From Pedobacter sp. Hv1 (lineage in GTDB: Bacteria; Bacteroidota; Bacteroidia; Sphingobacteriales; Sphingobacteriaceae): a stretch of 64,000 nt of DNA. A program made the position numbers and the translations under genes. Under the pieces are notes generated by a model, which worked only from the letters and a program-made list of their open reading frames with translations, was not told the origin of the DNA and did no database searches. The stretch lies in the NCBI RefSeq assembly GCF_001412215.1, contig NZ_LLWP01000004.1, forward strand, positions 682,001 to 746,000. Reading direction: 5' to 3'. Each line of letters opens with the position of its first letter. Within the stretch, counting starts at the first letter, position 1. Below, piece by piece: positions 24,451-34,353 of this stretch.

Positions 24451-26910
24451 TTATGGGTTTAAAAATACGGTTGGGATACCTTTGGTTTGAACAGCAACCA
24501 CACTTTTTGCCTGATTGGTTTTCATTTTGATAATAGCCCTTCCGTTGTACAACTGTACTTTAGCAGAACCTGTAGAAGTACCCTGATCTCGGATCAGCTC
24601 ACCATCACCTACCAAACTGAAAGACACCAAATTGATAGCATCTAGGCATAAAACGTTATTGGCATCAAACAACTTTACTTCCAACGTAGCAATCCCATCT
24701 TTTTCATCAATTTTAGCCAAAGTCATTTTTGCTGGTTTGCCCCACTTTTCTGTTTGATATTCTTGCGTAATTTCATCTGTAACCGTTACTTTTCCTTTTT
24801 TAGCCACCACTTTAAAAGTGTATTTACCTTTGTTCATGGGTATTTGCCAACGTAAACCCGCAGCCGGAAAATTCTGGCTATCTCTTTTTCTAACTCCATA
24901 ACTCTTGCCGTTCACAAATAGCTCTGCTTCATCACAGTTAGAATACACCTTCACCATTTTTTCTTCACCTTCTTCTCCCCAACGCACTGGCCACGAATGA
25001 CCATATAAATGAACCATTGGCGTGGTTGTCCAATAAGACTGGAAAATATAAAAAGCTTCCTTTTTGGTAAAATCTCGTTCTACTACCCCTTTTTGGTTCA
25101 CATAAGGCACCGGATTTTCTGGTCTAATTGGGGTAGAAAAATCTTTAAATGGCCAATAAGCGGTTCCACTTAGCCAAGGCATGGTTTCTTGTTCTTTTAA
25201 ATGCCAGTCAATTAGATTGGCAATGTAACTCTCGCTCCAATCGCCATCTTTACTTACCCTTGCTGCACCACCATATAATGAAGCATCGCCAGCTCTTTCG
25301 TCGGCACCACCGCCTTTTTTAATCTTGCTTAAGGCATTATCCGGGTTTTCTGAATGTCGGCGGGCATGACTATCTCCTCCCCATTCTACATGTAAAAAGC
25401 GATCTGATTTATTGAACTCTGCTAAGGAAACATCTTTATACTCGGTATAATCGCCACGATACCAACCCGCCCAAATAGATGGAGAATAGACATCTACAAT
25501 ATCTCTACAGAAATCGCATCGCCTAATGGCTGTACTTCTTGATGGATCTAATTGATGAGAAAGGTCATTCAGTTCTTTCATAAATGCCCTGATCTTTTGT
25601 TGGTCAAATTCTGTAAAATCTCCAGGCCAATCGTTCTCATTGCCTAAGCCCCAAATGATGATGGACGGATGGTTATAATGTTGCTCAATCATATTGGTTA
25701 ACATTCTTTTGGCCTGTGCCTGATAAATTGGCCCACCCAAACCACCTCTGCACCACGGAATTTCTTCCCAAACCAAAATACCCAGACTATCGCAGGCATC
25801 CAATACAATTCTCGATTGCTGGTAATGACCCAAACGGATAAAGTTCACCCCCATTTCCTTCATCATCTTCATCTCGGTGATGATCATTTCTTCTGTCATG
25901 GCCGCAGCTACGCCAGCATGGTCTTCGTGTCTATGGGTTCCACGCAACAATAAACGTTTGCCATTGAGCATAAAAGGTCCCTTTTTTACAAATTCAAAAT
26001 TTCTGAAGCCTACTTTTTGGCTGAGGGTTGACTTGGTTCCATTGGCAGTGATGCTCAAGGTAACCTGATATTGTTGAGGCAGCTCTGTTGACCATAGCTT
26101 TGGTGTTTTCACGGTAGTTTCCATCAACAACGAATCGCCCTTAAAAGTTAAAATCTCTTTGCTCCAATCAGCAATGCTTTTTCCAGATGGATCAGTAAGC
26201 TTAATTTGAACTGTGGCACCTTTTAAAGCCCCAGGATTAAGTAATCTTGCTGTAACACTCAATTTACCCAAACTACCTTTTGCATCAACCATAGCCTTTG
26301 CAAACAACTTATCAACAGAAAGCTCCGGCGTGTACACTAAATTGAGGTAGCGGTAAATACCTCCATACACATTAAAATCTGACAAACTTGAAGGAATCAT
26401 TTCCAGATCCCTAGAGTTATCGCACCTGATCACTACCGGAATTTTTCCTTTATATTGACTGTTAAAAACAGCTGTTTTTTTAAATGCGGCCACAGCTTCG
26501 GTAATGTCGGCAGTCCATTCGTCATAGCCCCCTACATGTTCAGCTACTTTGGTATTGTAAATGTAAACTTGTGTTTTTTGACCAGCGCCTTCAAAATGCA
26601 ACAATGTTCTCCCATTGGCATAAGGGTTGGCGATATCAATATAGGTTCTATACCAACCCGGACCTTGGTAATAGTTCACATCTGGATCAACCGCATCGGT
26701 AGCATTGAAACAATGTGGCAAGCTTACTTTTTGCCAAAATGGAAGTTCTTCAGGATTTCCTGCCTTAACTGGCCGTAATGCTTCCCAAACCCCACCAAGG
26801 TCTTGTTTCACAAACTCCCAATTGTTGTTTAAACGTTTACTGGTCTGCGCCTGTAAAAACAGATTAAAACCTAATAAAAGCAGTAAAATAGCGCTGATCT
26901 TCTTTATCAT
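24451..26910 (-). CDS. Glycoside hydrolase family 2 protein
   Basis: The 819-residue secreted enzyme has the GH2 order: jelly-roll sugar-binding domain (about 25-200, WQKVSLPHCFNATD; GYDEWTADIT), immunoglobulin-like domain, TIM barrel (about 310-620) and C-terminal beta domains. The acid/base Glu is in GLGNENDW (about residue 421) and the nucleophile Glu in LHVEWGGD (about 508). GH2 members are beta-galactosidases, beta-glucuronidases or beta-mannosidases; activity cannot be fixed by eye. In this locus of lyases and GH88, beta-glucuronidase is attractive. Gap of 11 bp to the GH18 gene. Confidence 0.92.
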   Translation of the reverse strand: MIKKISAILLLLLGFNLFLQAQTSKRLNNNWEFVKQDLGGVWEALRPVKAGNPEELPFWQKVSLPHCFNATDAVDPDVNYYQGPGWYRTYIDIANPYANGRTLLHFEGAGQKTQVYIYNTKVAEHVGGYDEWTADITEAVAAFKKTAVFNSQYKGKIPVVIRCDNSRDLEMIPSSLSDFNVYGGIYRYLNLVYTPELSVDKLFAKAMVDAKGSLGKLSVTARLLNPGALKGATVQIKLTDPSGKSIADWSKEILTFKGDSLLMETTVKTPKLWSTELPQQYQVTLSITANGTKSTLSQKVGFRNFEFVKKGPFMLNGKRLLLRGTHRHEDHAGVAAAMTEEMIITEMKMMKEMGVNFIRLGHYQQSRIVLDACDSLGILVWEEIPWCRGGLGGPIYQAQAKRMLTNMIEQHYNHPSIIIWGLGNENDWPGDFTEFDQQKIRAFMKELNDLSHQLDPSRSTAIRRCDFCRDIVDVYSPSIWAGWYRGDYTEYKDVSLAEFNKSDRFLHVEWGGDSHARRHSENPDNALSKIKKGGGADERAGDASLYGGAARVSKDGDWSESYIANLIDWHLKEQETMPWLSGTAYWPFKDFSTPIRPENPVPYVNQKGVVERDFTKKEAFYIFQSYWTTTPMVHLYGHSWPVRWGEEGEEKMVKVYSNCDEAELFVNGKSYGVRKRDSQNFPAAGLRWQIPMNKGKYTFKVVAKKGKVTVTDEITQEYQTEKWGKPAKMTLAKIDEKDGIATLEVKLFDANNVLCLDAINLVSFSLVGDGELIRDQGTSTGSAKVQLYNGRAIIKMKTNQAKSVVAVQTKGIPTVFLNP

Positions 26911-26921
26911 TCTTCTGTGTA

Positions 26922-28055
26922 TTATTTAAAACTCTTGGTAATCTGGTTCAAGAGATAACCTTTATTGTCTGAGCTGTACTCCCAAAACATCACTCCAGCC
27001 AATTTATGTTTGAGCACATAGTCACATTTGTGGACTACAGACCATTCATTGTCGTAAGAAATGAATTGTTTGGTGCTTGCATTGAACAGAAATGGCGCTT
27101 TAGCAGCTTCATCTTTGTACTCAACAAATCCTTTTTTGTTCACCAAGCTATCTTTGGTAAAGGTGTAGCCCCTTCCATAGCTATTTGCGACCAATACCGT
27201 ATCACCTATCCCTTTTTGTGCATTGGGGCTCAATTTCGAGTTTCTGCCATAAAAGGCGATACCCATTACAATTTTTGATGCTGGCACACCTGCCTCGACG
27301 TAGGCACGAACAGCTCTATCGGCAGAATTACTAGATGGATAACTTTTCGAATCGTACAAATTGGTATGGTGTGCGGCCTGTTTTGAGGGATAATAATCGT
27401 AAGTCATCAGGTTGATATAATCCAAATATTGCGAAGCTTTGCCCATTTCAGTTTTATCTAAAAAAGAAGCAAAACCTCCAGTTGCTGTGGTCAACAATTT
27501 CTTTTTCCCGGTTTCTTTTTCCAACACATTGAGTTCTTTTCTAATCGCTTCAAACATTAAAGTAAAATTCTGTTTGTCCTCAGGGCGATAAATATTCCCT
27601 TCCTCACCCGGCATACCTGGATATTCCCAATCGATATCTACCCCATCTAATTTGTATTTGCGAATGATCTGAACCGCACTCTCTGCAAAACCTTTCCTTA
27701 ACGAGTCGGTTAAAACCGCATCAGAGAAATTCTCACTCCAAGCCCAACCGCCAATAGATATTAAAACCTGTAGGCTCGGATTTTTAAGCTTCAAAGCATT
27801 TAAACGGGCAAAATTTACGGTATCGGTTTTTAAATTTTCTAAATAGGCTTTGTTGTTTTTGATATTGACAAAAGCGTAATTGATATGAGTCAATTTTTCT
27901 GCTTCAATATAAGTGGTATTGGTTAACCCATTAAAACCCGTTACATAACCAATTACAACTGGTTTTTGTGCTGGAATTTGAGTTGCGGATAACAATGCGA
28001 TTGCGATGAGCAAAAGAAAGCATTGGTTGATTCTGTGTTTTACAAATGTGATCAT
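26922..28055 (-). CDS. GH18 chitinase-like secreted glycosidase
   Basis: The 377-residue protein has a signal peptide (about residues 1-28) and a GH18 TIM barrel with the diagnostic DGVDIDWEYPG (DxxDxDxE, about residues 135-145), the SIGGWAWSENF strand-3 motif, and MTYDYYPS and GVMFWEYSSD further on. GH18 enzymes hydrolyse beta-1,4 bonds next to GlcNAc by substrate-assisted catalysis (chitinases or endo-N-acetylglucosaminidases). Its place inside a lyase/GH88 locus suggests that the target glycan contains N-acetylhexosamine in addition to uronic acid. Separated by 4 bp from the upstream membrane acetyltransferase-like gene. Confidence 0.93.
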   Translation of the reverse strand: MITFVKHRINQCFLLLIAIALLSATQIPAQKPVVIGYVTGFNGLTNTTYIEAEKLTHINYAFVNIKNNKAYLENLKTDTVNFARLNALKLKNPSLQVLISIGGWAWSENFSDAVLTDSLRKGFAESAVQIIRKYKLDGVDIDWEYPGMPGEEGNIYRPEDKQNFTLMFEAIRKELNVLEKETGKKKLLTTATGGFASFLDKTEMGKASQYLDYINLMTYDYYPSKQAAHHTNLYDSKSYPSSNSADRAVRAYVEAGVPASKIVMGIAFYGRNSKLSPNAQKGIGDTVLVANSYGRGYTFTKDSLVNKKGFVEYKDEAAKAPFLFNASTKQFISYDNEWSVVHKCDYVLKHKLAGVMFWEYSSDNKGYLLNQITKSFK

Positions 28056-28059
28056 GACC

Positions 28060-29235
28060 TTAGATTTTTAAACGGATACTTTTCTTTTCCATAAATGCCA
28101 CTACCCTAATGACCAAAAAGGCGATGAACATCGATCTGATGATCCCTCCAATGCCAAAATTAAAGTAGTGTGGATAATTGAAATCTACCAAATTAAACAC
28201 TGCATACAAAACATAGGGCACTAAATAACAAGTTAAAGTACTTGTACCCGCTGGTTTGATCATATTGAACCAATTCTTTTTCCCCTTCACATCAACGAGA
28301 TAGATGAGCAACTCGAACATTAAAATGGTAATGCCCATGCAGATGAACACCCAAGCTGGAGTTGAATAAATTTTTGAGATACCACCAGTATAAGGTCTGA
28401 TTACCAGCCCAAAAACAATCGTCAACACACCTGCCAATGCCAAGATTAGCCATAGGTTTTTATCTTTCTCTTTAGCGACTAAAACCGAATACAAAGTAGA
28501 AATTACTGCTCCACCCAACATCAAGGTAATAGAAGATGCATCGCCAATCATCCACAAGTCTATATTTAACAGGTGCATATGACTGGTAATATTGATCAAT
28601 GCAAAAACGATAAAAGCAGGCAATAGCACTACCAATTTTCCTTTGGTAATGAAATAGACCAAGGCCGAAAACAGGTATGCCCAACCAATAATCCCTAAAA
28701 TACCCCACCATTGTGGCTCCATACCCTTTGGCGCTGCTGCAGTACCGCCTTTATACAAATAAGCCATCGCAACTACTACAAATACCCCTAAAGCAATTAA
28801 GGAGAACTTTATGGTTTTAGCCATTTGCTGAGGATAGTCTAACCAGATTAAAAAGAAACCCACAGTTAACAAGATCACATAAACAGGGTAACTTAAAACG
28901 GCCAATTCGCTATTATAATTCTCTAAATTGACATGAAAAAATCCCATTACAATTAAGGCCAATGCTCTCAATAAAATATAAAGCAGCACAGCCATGGTCG
29001 AATCTCCTTTCTTTAACCGTGCTTGGATGGCAAATGGCAAAGACAAGCCAACAATGAAAAGAAAAGCTGGAAAAATGAGATCAGAAAAACCCATGCCATC
29101 AAAGTCTGCAGCAGTATGCTCAATCCATTTCGGAATTTGAGCCACGCCAGCTACATCGTTCACAAAGATCATGAGCAACATGGTGATGGCCCTTAATACA
29201 TCTATGGATAAAATCCTTTTGGGTAACTGTTTCAT
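28060..29235 (-). CDS. DUF5009 / heparan-alpha-glucosaminide N-acetyltransferase-like membrane protein
   Basis: The 391-residue integral membrane protein has about ten to eleven helices and an N-terminus ILSIDVLRAITMLLMIFVND typical of the HGSNAT/YeiB-like acyltransferase group. FSDLIFPAFLFIVGLSLPFA is the second conserved block. Relatives in Bacteroidota loci are thought to acetylate amino sugars across the inner membrane; HGSNAT acetylates terminal glucosamine in heparan breakdown. Next to GH18 and GH2 genes, it may prepare amino-sugar-containing products. Reaction is inferred from family only. In the operon, 4 bp before GH18 and 68 bp behind the GH2-malectin gene. Confidence 0.85.
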   Translation of the reverse strand: MKQLPKRILSIDVLRAITMLLMIFVNDVAGVAQIPKWIEHTAADFDGMGFSDLIFPAFLFIVGLSLPFAIQARLKKGDSTMAVLLYILLRALALIVMGFFHVNLENYNSELAVLSYPVYVILLTVGFFLIWLDYPQQMAKTIKFSLIALGVFVVVAMAYLYKGGTAAAPKGMEPQWWGILGIIGWAYLFSALVYFITKGKLVVLLPAFIVFALINITSHMHLLNIDLWMIGDASSITLMLGGAVISTLYSVLVAKEKDKNLWLILALAGVLTIVFGLVIRPYTGGISKIYSTPAWVFICMGITILMFELLIYLVDVKGKKNWFNMIKPAGTSTLTCYLVPYVLYAVFNLVDFNYPHYFNFGIGGIIRSMFIAFLVIRVVAFMEKKSIRLKI

Positions 29236-29303
29236 TATTTCTGGTTTATTTTTCAGCCAAAAGATAACATGAATTTTGATCAGCTTTGTTTAAAATTTAA
29301 TCT

Positions 29304-32009
29304 TTAATTAATTTTTTTAACCTGTAAGGCATTCAACACTGGTTTGCCTTTAATGCTCTTAAATAAAATTTTAATACCCCTATCGTCTGCAACTATACAT
29401 TCGAACTTCTTTTGCACACTATTGGCAATGCCATAAGTGGCTGCGATATTGATATTTTTAATGACCAATTTATCGTTTAAATACACATCGAAAATTCTTT
29501 GCTCCGGCACATCTTTGCTTACTGCAATAAGGCTATCTAAATTATAAGGTAAAACCGATTGGATTCCATTGCCCATTAGTTCTGCAAAATGTAAAGTCAC
29601 TTCATATTTTCCTTTAGGTACATCTAGTTGATAACTCTCTAAACCAAGTAATTGTGTTTGGTAAATTGGATCGTTAAAAGTGCCCCTGATATTTTTATCG
29701 GTACCATAACTTTGGCGACCGCTATTTTTGATTTTAAAGGCTTCGCCTCCATTGTGCCCCCAAGAACCAGGTTGATAAGGCTGACTAGGAAACCAGATTT
29801 CTTGTTTTTGCTCATCAATAAATTGTCTTTGGCTGCCCAAAACAATATTGATGGCTTTAAAATTGGCCAAAGCCTTAGGTATTACTTGGAATTCAATGGT
29901 ACTTCGATCTTCAATTTTCACTCCATTCACAAAAGAAACAGCTCGGATTTCATTTTTACCGTTTTTAAAAGCTACCTCCCAATTGCTTAACCTTTCTACT
30001 GTGTTCTTTTTGCCTAAGCTTTTGCCATTTACCCAAAGTTCAACTGTGTCGGTATTGCTAATCACTTGTAAACGCTGGATAGATTGATTCGCACCGGTAT
30101 TGGCAAGCCCTCCTCTTAATGTCCAGCTCCCATCGCCAATTTTTACAAATGGTTTGGTCTGAAAATTTGCTTTGTAGAGGTAAAAAGTGTTTTTAGGCTT
30201 TCTTGACAAAGTCAACAGGCCTTTATTATTCACATGTGGCATGGTTTCTTCACGGGTTTCTGAATTGAAATCTGATAAATTCCAAACCGCAGCCCCTGCC
30301 ACAAAAGGTCTTTTTAAAATGTCTTTGATATAAATCTGATGGTAAAGCATGGCATATTCTAAGCTTTTATCAAACCTGATCGGCTCAGCTGCATGGATCC
30401 TTGGATCTGCATCTGCACCATATTCTGTAACCAAAATTGGTTTATCAGGCATCAATTGATGGATTTTATCCAAGTTTGGCCCAAAGTCTTCCGACTTACC
30501 GCCATACCAGCCTTGGTATAAATTCCAACCAATGAGCATCGGTATTTTTGTTAAACCAGCCTTGGTATAACCGTTAATGTCTCCATGGTTAGCCATCATG
30601 GTATAACGAGTAGGGTCTGTTGCCCTAGTTAAGTCTTCTAACGATTGCGCCAATGTGGCAATATTGGTCAAATATTTTTGTTTCCTTTCGGGATCATTGT
30701 TAAATTTCATCTTCAGCAAAACCTCATTCATATAAGCCCATATAATTACGCTTGGATGGTTATAGTTTTGTTTGATCATTTCCAACTGCATGTTTCTGCT
30801 ATTGCGATAGAAATCTTCTGTTTCGGTAATTTCATTTACAATAGGAATTTCAACAGAAGTGAGGATACCCATCCGATCGCAAGCATCTAAAACGGCCTGG
30901 TCTTGTGGATAGTGGGCTACACGCAAAAAGTTACCCCCCACTCCTTTCAACAACGTAATGTCTTTTACCTGCAAGGCCGATGGAACCGCATTGCCCATGC
31001 CTTCAAAGTCTTGGTGGCGACTTGCGCCGATCAATTTATAAGGCATTCCGTTTAAAAAGAAACCCTTTTCTGCATCAAAGCTGAAAAATCTTAAACCTAC
31101 ACTTACCTTTACCTCATCCAGTACTTTGCCCGTTTCGGCCTCTAACAAACGTGTGCTGGCCTGATACAGGTAAGGATTTTCTGGCGACCATAAATTAGGT
31201 TGTTTAACAGCTATCACAGGTTGTTTAAACGAAATGAGTTGATTCAAATCTGCCGTAACTGAAGATTTAACCTCTTCGATCTTTTTTCCAGCAGCATCTG
31301 AGAATGTAGTTACAATGCTTAATTTTTTAACTGTTTTTGAGCTATTGATCAAATTCCCATTTACCACTACTTCGGCTCCAGTTTTAGAAACACGGTCGCC
31401 ATGCACATATACTCCTTTAGAAGCATACAAATTATCTTCGAAATGAACAGGCTGTAAAACCCATAGAGAAACATTGCGATAAATGCCTCCAAAAAAGGTA
31501 AAATCGGCAGTTAAAGGGGCAATACTTTCATTAAAGCTATTGTCAACCTTTACCGCTACCTCATCGCTGCCATCAAACTTTAGGTTTTCTAAAGGAATGC
31601 GAAAAGCATTGTAGCCGTCTACATGATAACCCGCTTTTTTACCATTGAGGTAAACGGTAGTTTCTTGATTTGCACCTTCAAAATAGAGGTATATTTTTTT
31701 GTTTTTCCATTCTGGTTTAAGGCTCAGTTTTTTCTTATACCAGCCTATGCCACGATAATAACCCGGCACATCGTCCATCACATCAAAAGCATTCCAAGTA
31801 TGCGGAATATGGACAACAGCCCATTTTAAATCCTTTAGATTTAAACTAGAAACTTGTTTACTGGGATCTTTAGCAAAAGACCAGTTCTGATTTAGGTTTA
31901 CGGATATCCTTGCGGGTAAAATGTCCTTTGGTTTCTGGGCAAAAGTAGAAGAGAAAGCAAAAAATAAAAGGAATGGGATAATTTTTTTCAAACAGGTAGC
32001 TTGGTACAT
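29304..32009 (-). CDS. GH2 glycoside hydrolase with C-terminal malectin domain
   Basis: The 901-residue secreted enzyme (signal peptide ending TFAQ, residue 25) has the GH2 sugar-binding domain (VVHIPHTWNAFDVMDDVPGYYRG), barrel with acid/base Glu in IIWAYMNEV (about 427) and nucleophile Glu in LVTEYGADADP (about 527), then a DUF4982/Big-like segment and a malectin-type carbohydrate-binding domain (about 745-900; WGHNGGEAFKIK, YEVTLHFAELMG, RIFDVYLND). Malectin domains bind sugars and are often appended to beta-galactosidase/beta-glucuronidase-type GH2 enzymes. It belongs to the same operon, following the small lipoprotein gene after a 154-bp gap that contains a hairpin. Confidence 0.93.
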   Translation of the reverse strand: MYQATCLKKIIPFLLFFAFSSTFAQKPKDILPARISVNLNQNWSFAKDPSKQVSSLNLKDLKWAVVHIPHTWNAFDVMDDVPGYYRGIGWYKKKLSLKPEWKNKKIYLYFEGANQETTVYLNGKKAGYHVDGYNAFRIPLENLKFDGSDEVAVKVDNSFNESIAPLTADFTFFGGIYRNVSLWVLQPVHFEDNLYASKGVYVHGDRVSKTGAEVVVNGNLINSSKTVKKLSIVTTFSDAAGKKIEEVKSSVTADLNQLISFKQPVIAVKQPNLWSPENPYLYQASTRLLEAETGKVLDEVKVSVGLRFFSFDAEKGFFLNGMPYKLIGASRHQDFEGMGNAVPSALQVKDITLLKGVGGNFLRVAHYPQDQAVLDACDRMGILTSVEIPIVNEITETEDFYRNSRNMQLEMIKQNYNHPSVIIWAYMNEVLLKMKFNNDPERKQKYLTNIATLAQSLEDLTRATDPTRYTMMANHGDINGYTKAGLTKIPMLIGWNLYQGWYGGKSEDFGPNLDKIHQLMPDKPILVTEYGADADPRIHAAEPIRFDKSLEYAMLYHQIYIKDILKRPFVAGAAVWNLSDFNSETREETMPHVNNKGLLTLSRKPKNTFYLYKANFQTKPFVKIGDGSWTLRGGLANTGANQSIQRLQVISNTDTVELWVNGKSLGKKNTVERLSNWEVAFKNGKNEIRAVSFVNGVKIEDRSTIEFQVIPKALANFKAINIVLGSQRQFIDEQKQEIWFPSQPYQPGSWGHNGGEAFKIKNSGRQSYGTDKNIRGTFNDPIYQTQLLGLESYQLDVPKGKYEVTLHFAELMGNGIQSVLPYNLDSLIAVSKDVPEQRIFDVYLNDKLVIKNINIAATYGIANSVQKKFECIVADDRGIKILFKSIKGKPVLNALQVKKIN

Positions 32010-32099
32010 TATAAAAGTAAAAAATCAATTGACAGCTGTTGATGCTAAACTTCAGCTCCATTGAAACCAAAAGGTTCGGGTTAAAATTTAAGATTTAGA

Positions 32100-32153
32100 A
32101 ATCACCAAAATCAGCCTATGCTTATCATTTCTAGCGAGCCGACTTTGGTGATT
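32100..32153 (-). terminator. Long-loop hairpin between the lipoprotein and GH2 genes
   Basis: AATCACCAAA (32100-32109) pairs with TTTGGTGATT (32144-32153), a perfect 10-bp stem with a 34-nt loop. It may be an attenuator or processing site that lowers enzyme-gene expression relative to susCD; no strong T-run follows on the minus strand. Confidence 0.4.
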
Positions 32154-32163
32154 CTGTTTTGTA

Positions 32164-32685
32164 TTATTTAACTTCTAAAAAACGTTTAAACGCTTGCGAA
32201 AAATTCCCAACTGTATAATCGCTGGTTTCATTTTTAATGATGTTAATTTCTATTTTACGCGTTCCTGCAATGCTGCTGTTCAATACTTTCACATAAATGG
32301 TATCGATCAATGCTTTTGCCTGTGGGAATTTTAAGGTGTAAACTCCATTGTTTCCTTGAATGATGTTTCCACTTTTATCTACAAAATTGAAATCCTGTCC
32401 AACAACTGCCGGATTGGGAAGACCTGTAGCCACTAAGGTATATTTGGCTTCTGCATCATAATTACGAACATAGGCAGAGTGAAACTGTACAGGAAACTTC
32501 ACCAATGTGGTTTGGGTTCTAAATACAGATTCTGTACCTGTATTGTTCCATGGCAAGAAACCTGCGTAATAGTAGTTTTCATACTCTGGTAAGCCAACAG
32601 GCCCTGTTGGGTCGTCTTTTTCGCATGCAGCTAAAGCAAGCGATATGAATGCTATAATTGATAAAACTATATTTGATTTTTTCAT
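32164..32685 (-). CDS. SusE-like surface lipoprotein of unknown ligand (locus 1)
   Basis: The frame is open from 32730, but that start overlaps susD. The ATG at 32685 gives MKKSNIVLSIIAFISLALAACEKDD, a proper lipoprotein signal with lipobox ending at Cys21, so it is preferred (173 residues). The body is beta-rich with a Calx-beta/DUF4843-like feel: FRTQTTLVKFPVQF, then GQDFNFVDKSG and a TRKIEINIIKN strand. In SusC/SusD loci the third lipoprotein usually binds glycan at the surface. Gap of 16 bp from susD. The domain name is uncertain. Confidence 0.65.
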   Translation of the reverse strand: MKKSNIVLSIIAFISLALAACEKDDPTGPVGLPEYENYYYAGFLPWNNTGTESVFRTQTTLVKFPVQFHSAYVRNYDAEAKYTLVATGLPNPAVVGQDFNFVDKSGNIIQGNNGVYTLKFPQAKALIDTIYVKVLNSSIAGTRKIEINIIKNETSDYTVGNFSQAFKRFLEVK

Positions 32686-32701
32686 CTTTTCGTTATTTAT
32701 T

Positions 32702-34342
32702 TTATTGCCAGCCTGGGTTTTGTTTAACATTGTTATTGCTTAATGCGATTTCATTTAATGGCACTGGATATAAATAATCTCTAGCTGCATTAAATTTGCG
32801 CTTGGTTGCATCTTCAACTACAAGCACTCCATCTGCATTAAGGTTAAGGGCCGATGCATTGGTGCCTACCCACTCACTTGCAATGTATTTTCCACCAAGA
32901 ATTGGTTTTGGCATTACGGTTTCAGCTGTTTTCCATCTAATCAAATCTCCAAACCTGAAATATTCTAAGGAGAGTTCTACAGTTCTTTCTCTTCTAATTT
33001 CTTCACGCATGCTTAAGCCATTTGTTGTTACAAAGGCATTGCTCAGTCTAGGCGCAAAACCTGCACGGGTTCTTAGTGCATTTACAGTGAGGTTAAGGTC
33101 AGCATCGCTAATCGATTCTGTCAATTCAAATTTAGCTTCAGCATAAATCAACAATACTTCTGCATAGCGGATAATGTTTCTTTGTACTGTAGCATTACCA
33201 TTGCTTGCCCAATCTGCCGCATCGAAACCTTTTTTACCCGCATAAGCTGTTCTTGAGCCCAATGAAGTTTGTGGCACCCAAGCTCTTTGGTAAGATTGCT
33301 CTCCTGCCCTATACACCAATGTGGTAATTCGTGGATCACGGTTATCTAAAATGGTATTGTAACTGGCTTCGCTAGCCTCTGGCACAAATAAAGTAGATCT
33401 TGTAGCCGATGGTGTCTGGTCTGAGTTCCATGCAGGAAGTCCATCGCTGTACAAAAACTGACGAATTAAATTACGTGTTGGTGCAATTCTTCCGTTTTCT
33501 AAATCACGAGAAGTATTGTGGGTAAGCACAGTCAATAAATATTGTTTAATCAACAGGTTCTCCGTGTTTGATATGCCATCTCCTAAATGCGTAAATTCAC
33601 CCAAATAATTAGCAAACAAAGTATGTCCTTGTCCCATTACCGAAGTGGCTGCAGCTACCGCTACGTTTAAGTGATCTTGCCAACCAGTAACCCCATTAAA
33701 CTTAGCTCTGGTTCCTTCTTCAAGACCTACACGAGCTTTTAATGCCCAAGCAGTGCTTTTGGTAATACGACCATATTGTGCCGCTGGTAAAGCCGCTCTT
33801 GTTGGCAACCATACCGATGCAAAGTCCAAATCATCATAAATTGCTTTGGCTACTGTTTCTCTGGCTGTTCTTGGCATATTCAAGTCTGGATCATCAACCG
33901 ATAATGTTTTCAATACCAAAGGCACATCTCCATATTTTTCGATCAATTGGGCATATGCATAAGCTCTAAAGAAACGGGCTTCTGCAAAATAGCGGTTCCT
34001 TACACTTTCACTAACTTTTGCCTTCACTCCTTTTTCAAGAATGTTGTTGGCCGTAAAGATCATGTTGTACGGGTTGTTCCAGTTGCCATCGGTACTGGGT
34101 ACACTTCTATTTCCTGTACTAATGGCATCAATATTTTGATTGGTATTGTCGTCAGCACGGTTATCTGGGCCATATCCGCCCATTTGTTGATATAACCTAT
34201 TGGCTGCATTCATTAAGTCGACCTCTGTATTCCAAAAATCGGTATCAGAGAAATTGGTTTCGGGTGCTCTATCTAGCTTTGCACAACTCCCTAACAGGAT
34301 GAGTGCTGCAAAAACCGAACTGATTAATATATTTTTTTTCAT
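32702..34342 (-). CDS. SusD/RagB-like glycan-binding lipoprotein (locus 1)
   Basis: 546 residues; lipoprotein signal with Cys20 in LILLGSCAKLD. N-terminal SusD domain (TDFWNTEVDLMNAANRLYQQM; YNMIFTANNILEK; RYFAEARFFRAYAYAQLIEKYGDVPLV in pieces) and the C-terminal RagB block (RRERTVELSLEYFRFGDLIRW; YLYPVPLNEIALSNN; NPGW). These are the standard surface lids of the SusC transporter. It lies 11 bp behind susC and feeds the same importer. Substrate specificity is inferred from the enzymes downstream: lyases, GH88, GH2, GH18. Confidence 0.96.
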   Translation of the reverse strand: MKKNILISSVFAALILLGSCAKLDRAPETNFSDTDFWNTEVDLMNAANRLYQQMGGYGPDNRADDNTNQNIDAISTGNRSVPSTDGNWNNPYNMIFTANNILEKGVKAKVSESVRNRYFAEARFFRAYAYAQLIEKYGDVPLVLKTLSVDDPDLNMPRTARETVAKAIYDDLDFASVWLPTRAALPAAQYGRITKSTAWALKARVGLEEGTRAKFNGVTGWQDHLNVAVAAATSVMGQGHTLFANYLGEFTHLGDGISNTENLLIKQYLLTVLTHNTSRDLENGRIAPTRNLIRQFLYSDGLPAWNSDQTPSATRSTLFVPEASEASYNTILDNRDPRITTLVYRAGEQSYQRAWVPQTSLGSRTAYAGKKGFDAADWASNGNATVQRNIIRYAEVLLIYAEAKFELTESISDADLNLTVNALRTRAGFAPRLSNAFVTTNGLSMREEIRRERTVELSLEYFRFGDLIRWKTAETVMPKPILGGKYIASEWVGTNASALNLNADGVLVVEDATKRKFNAARDYLYPVPLNEIALSNNNVKQNPGWQ

Positions 34343-34353
34343 GATAATTAGAA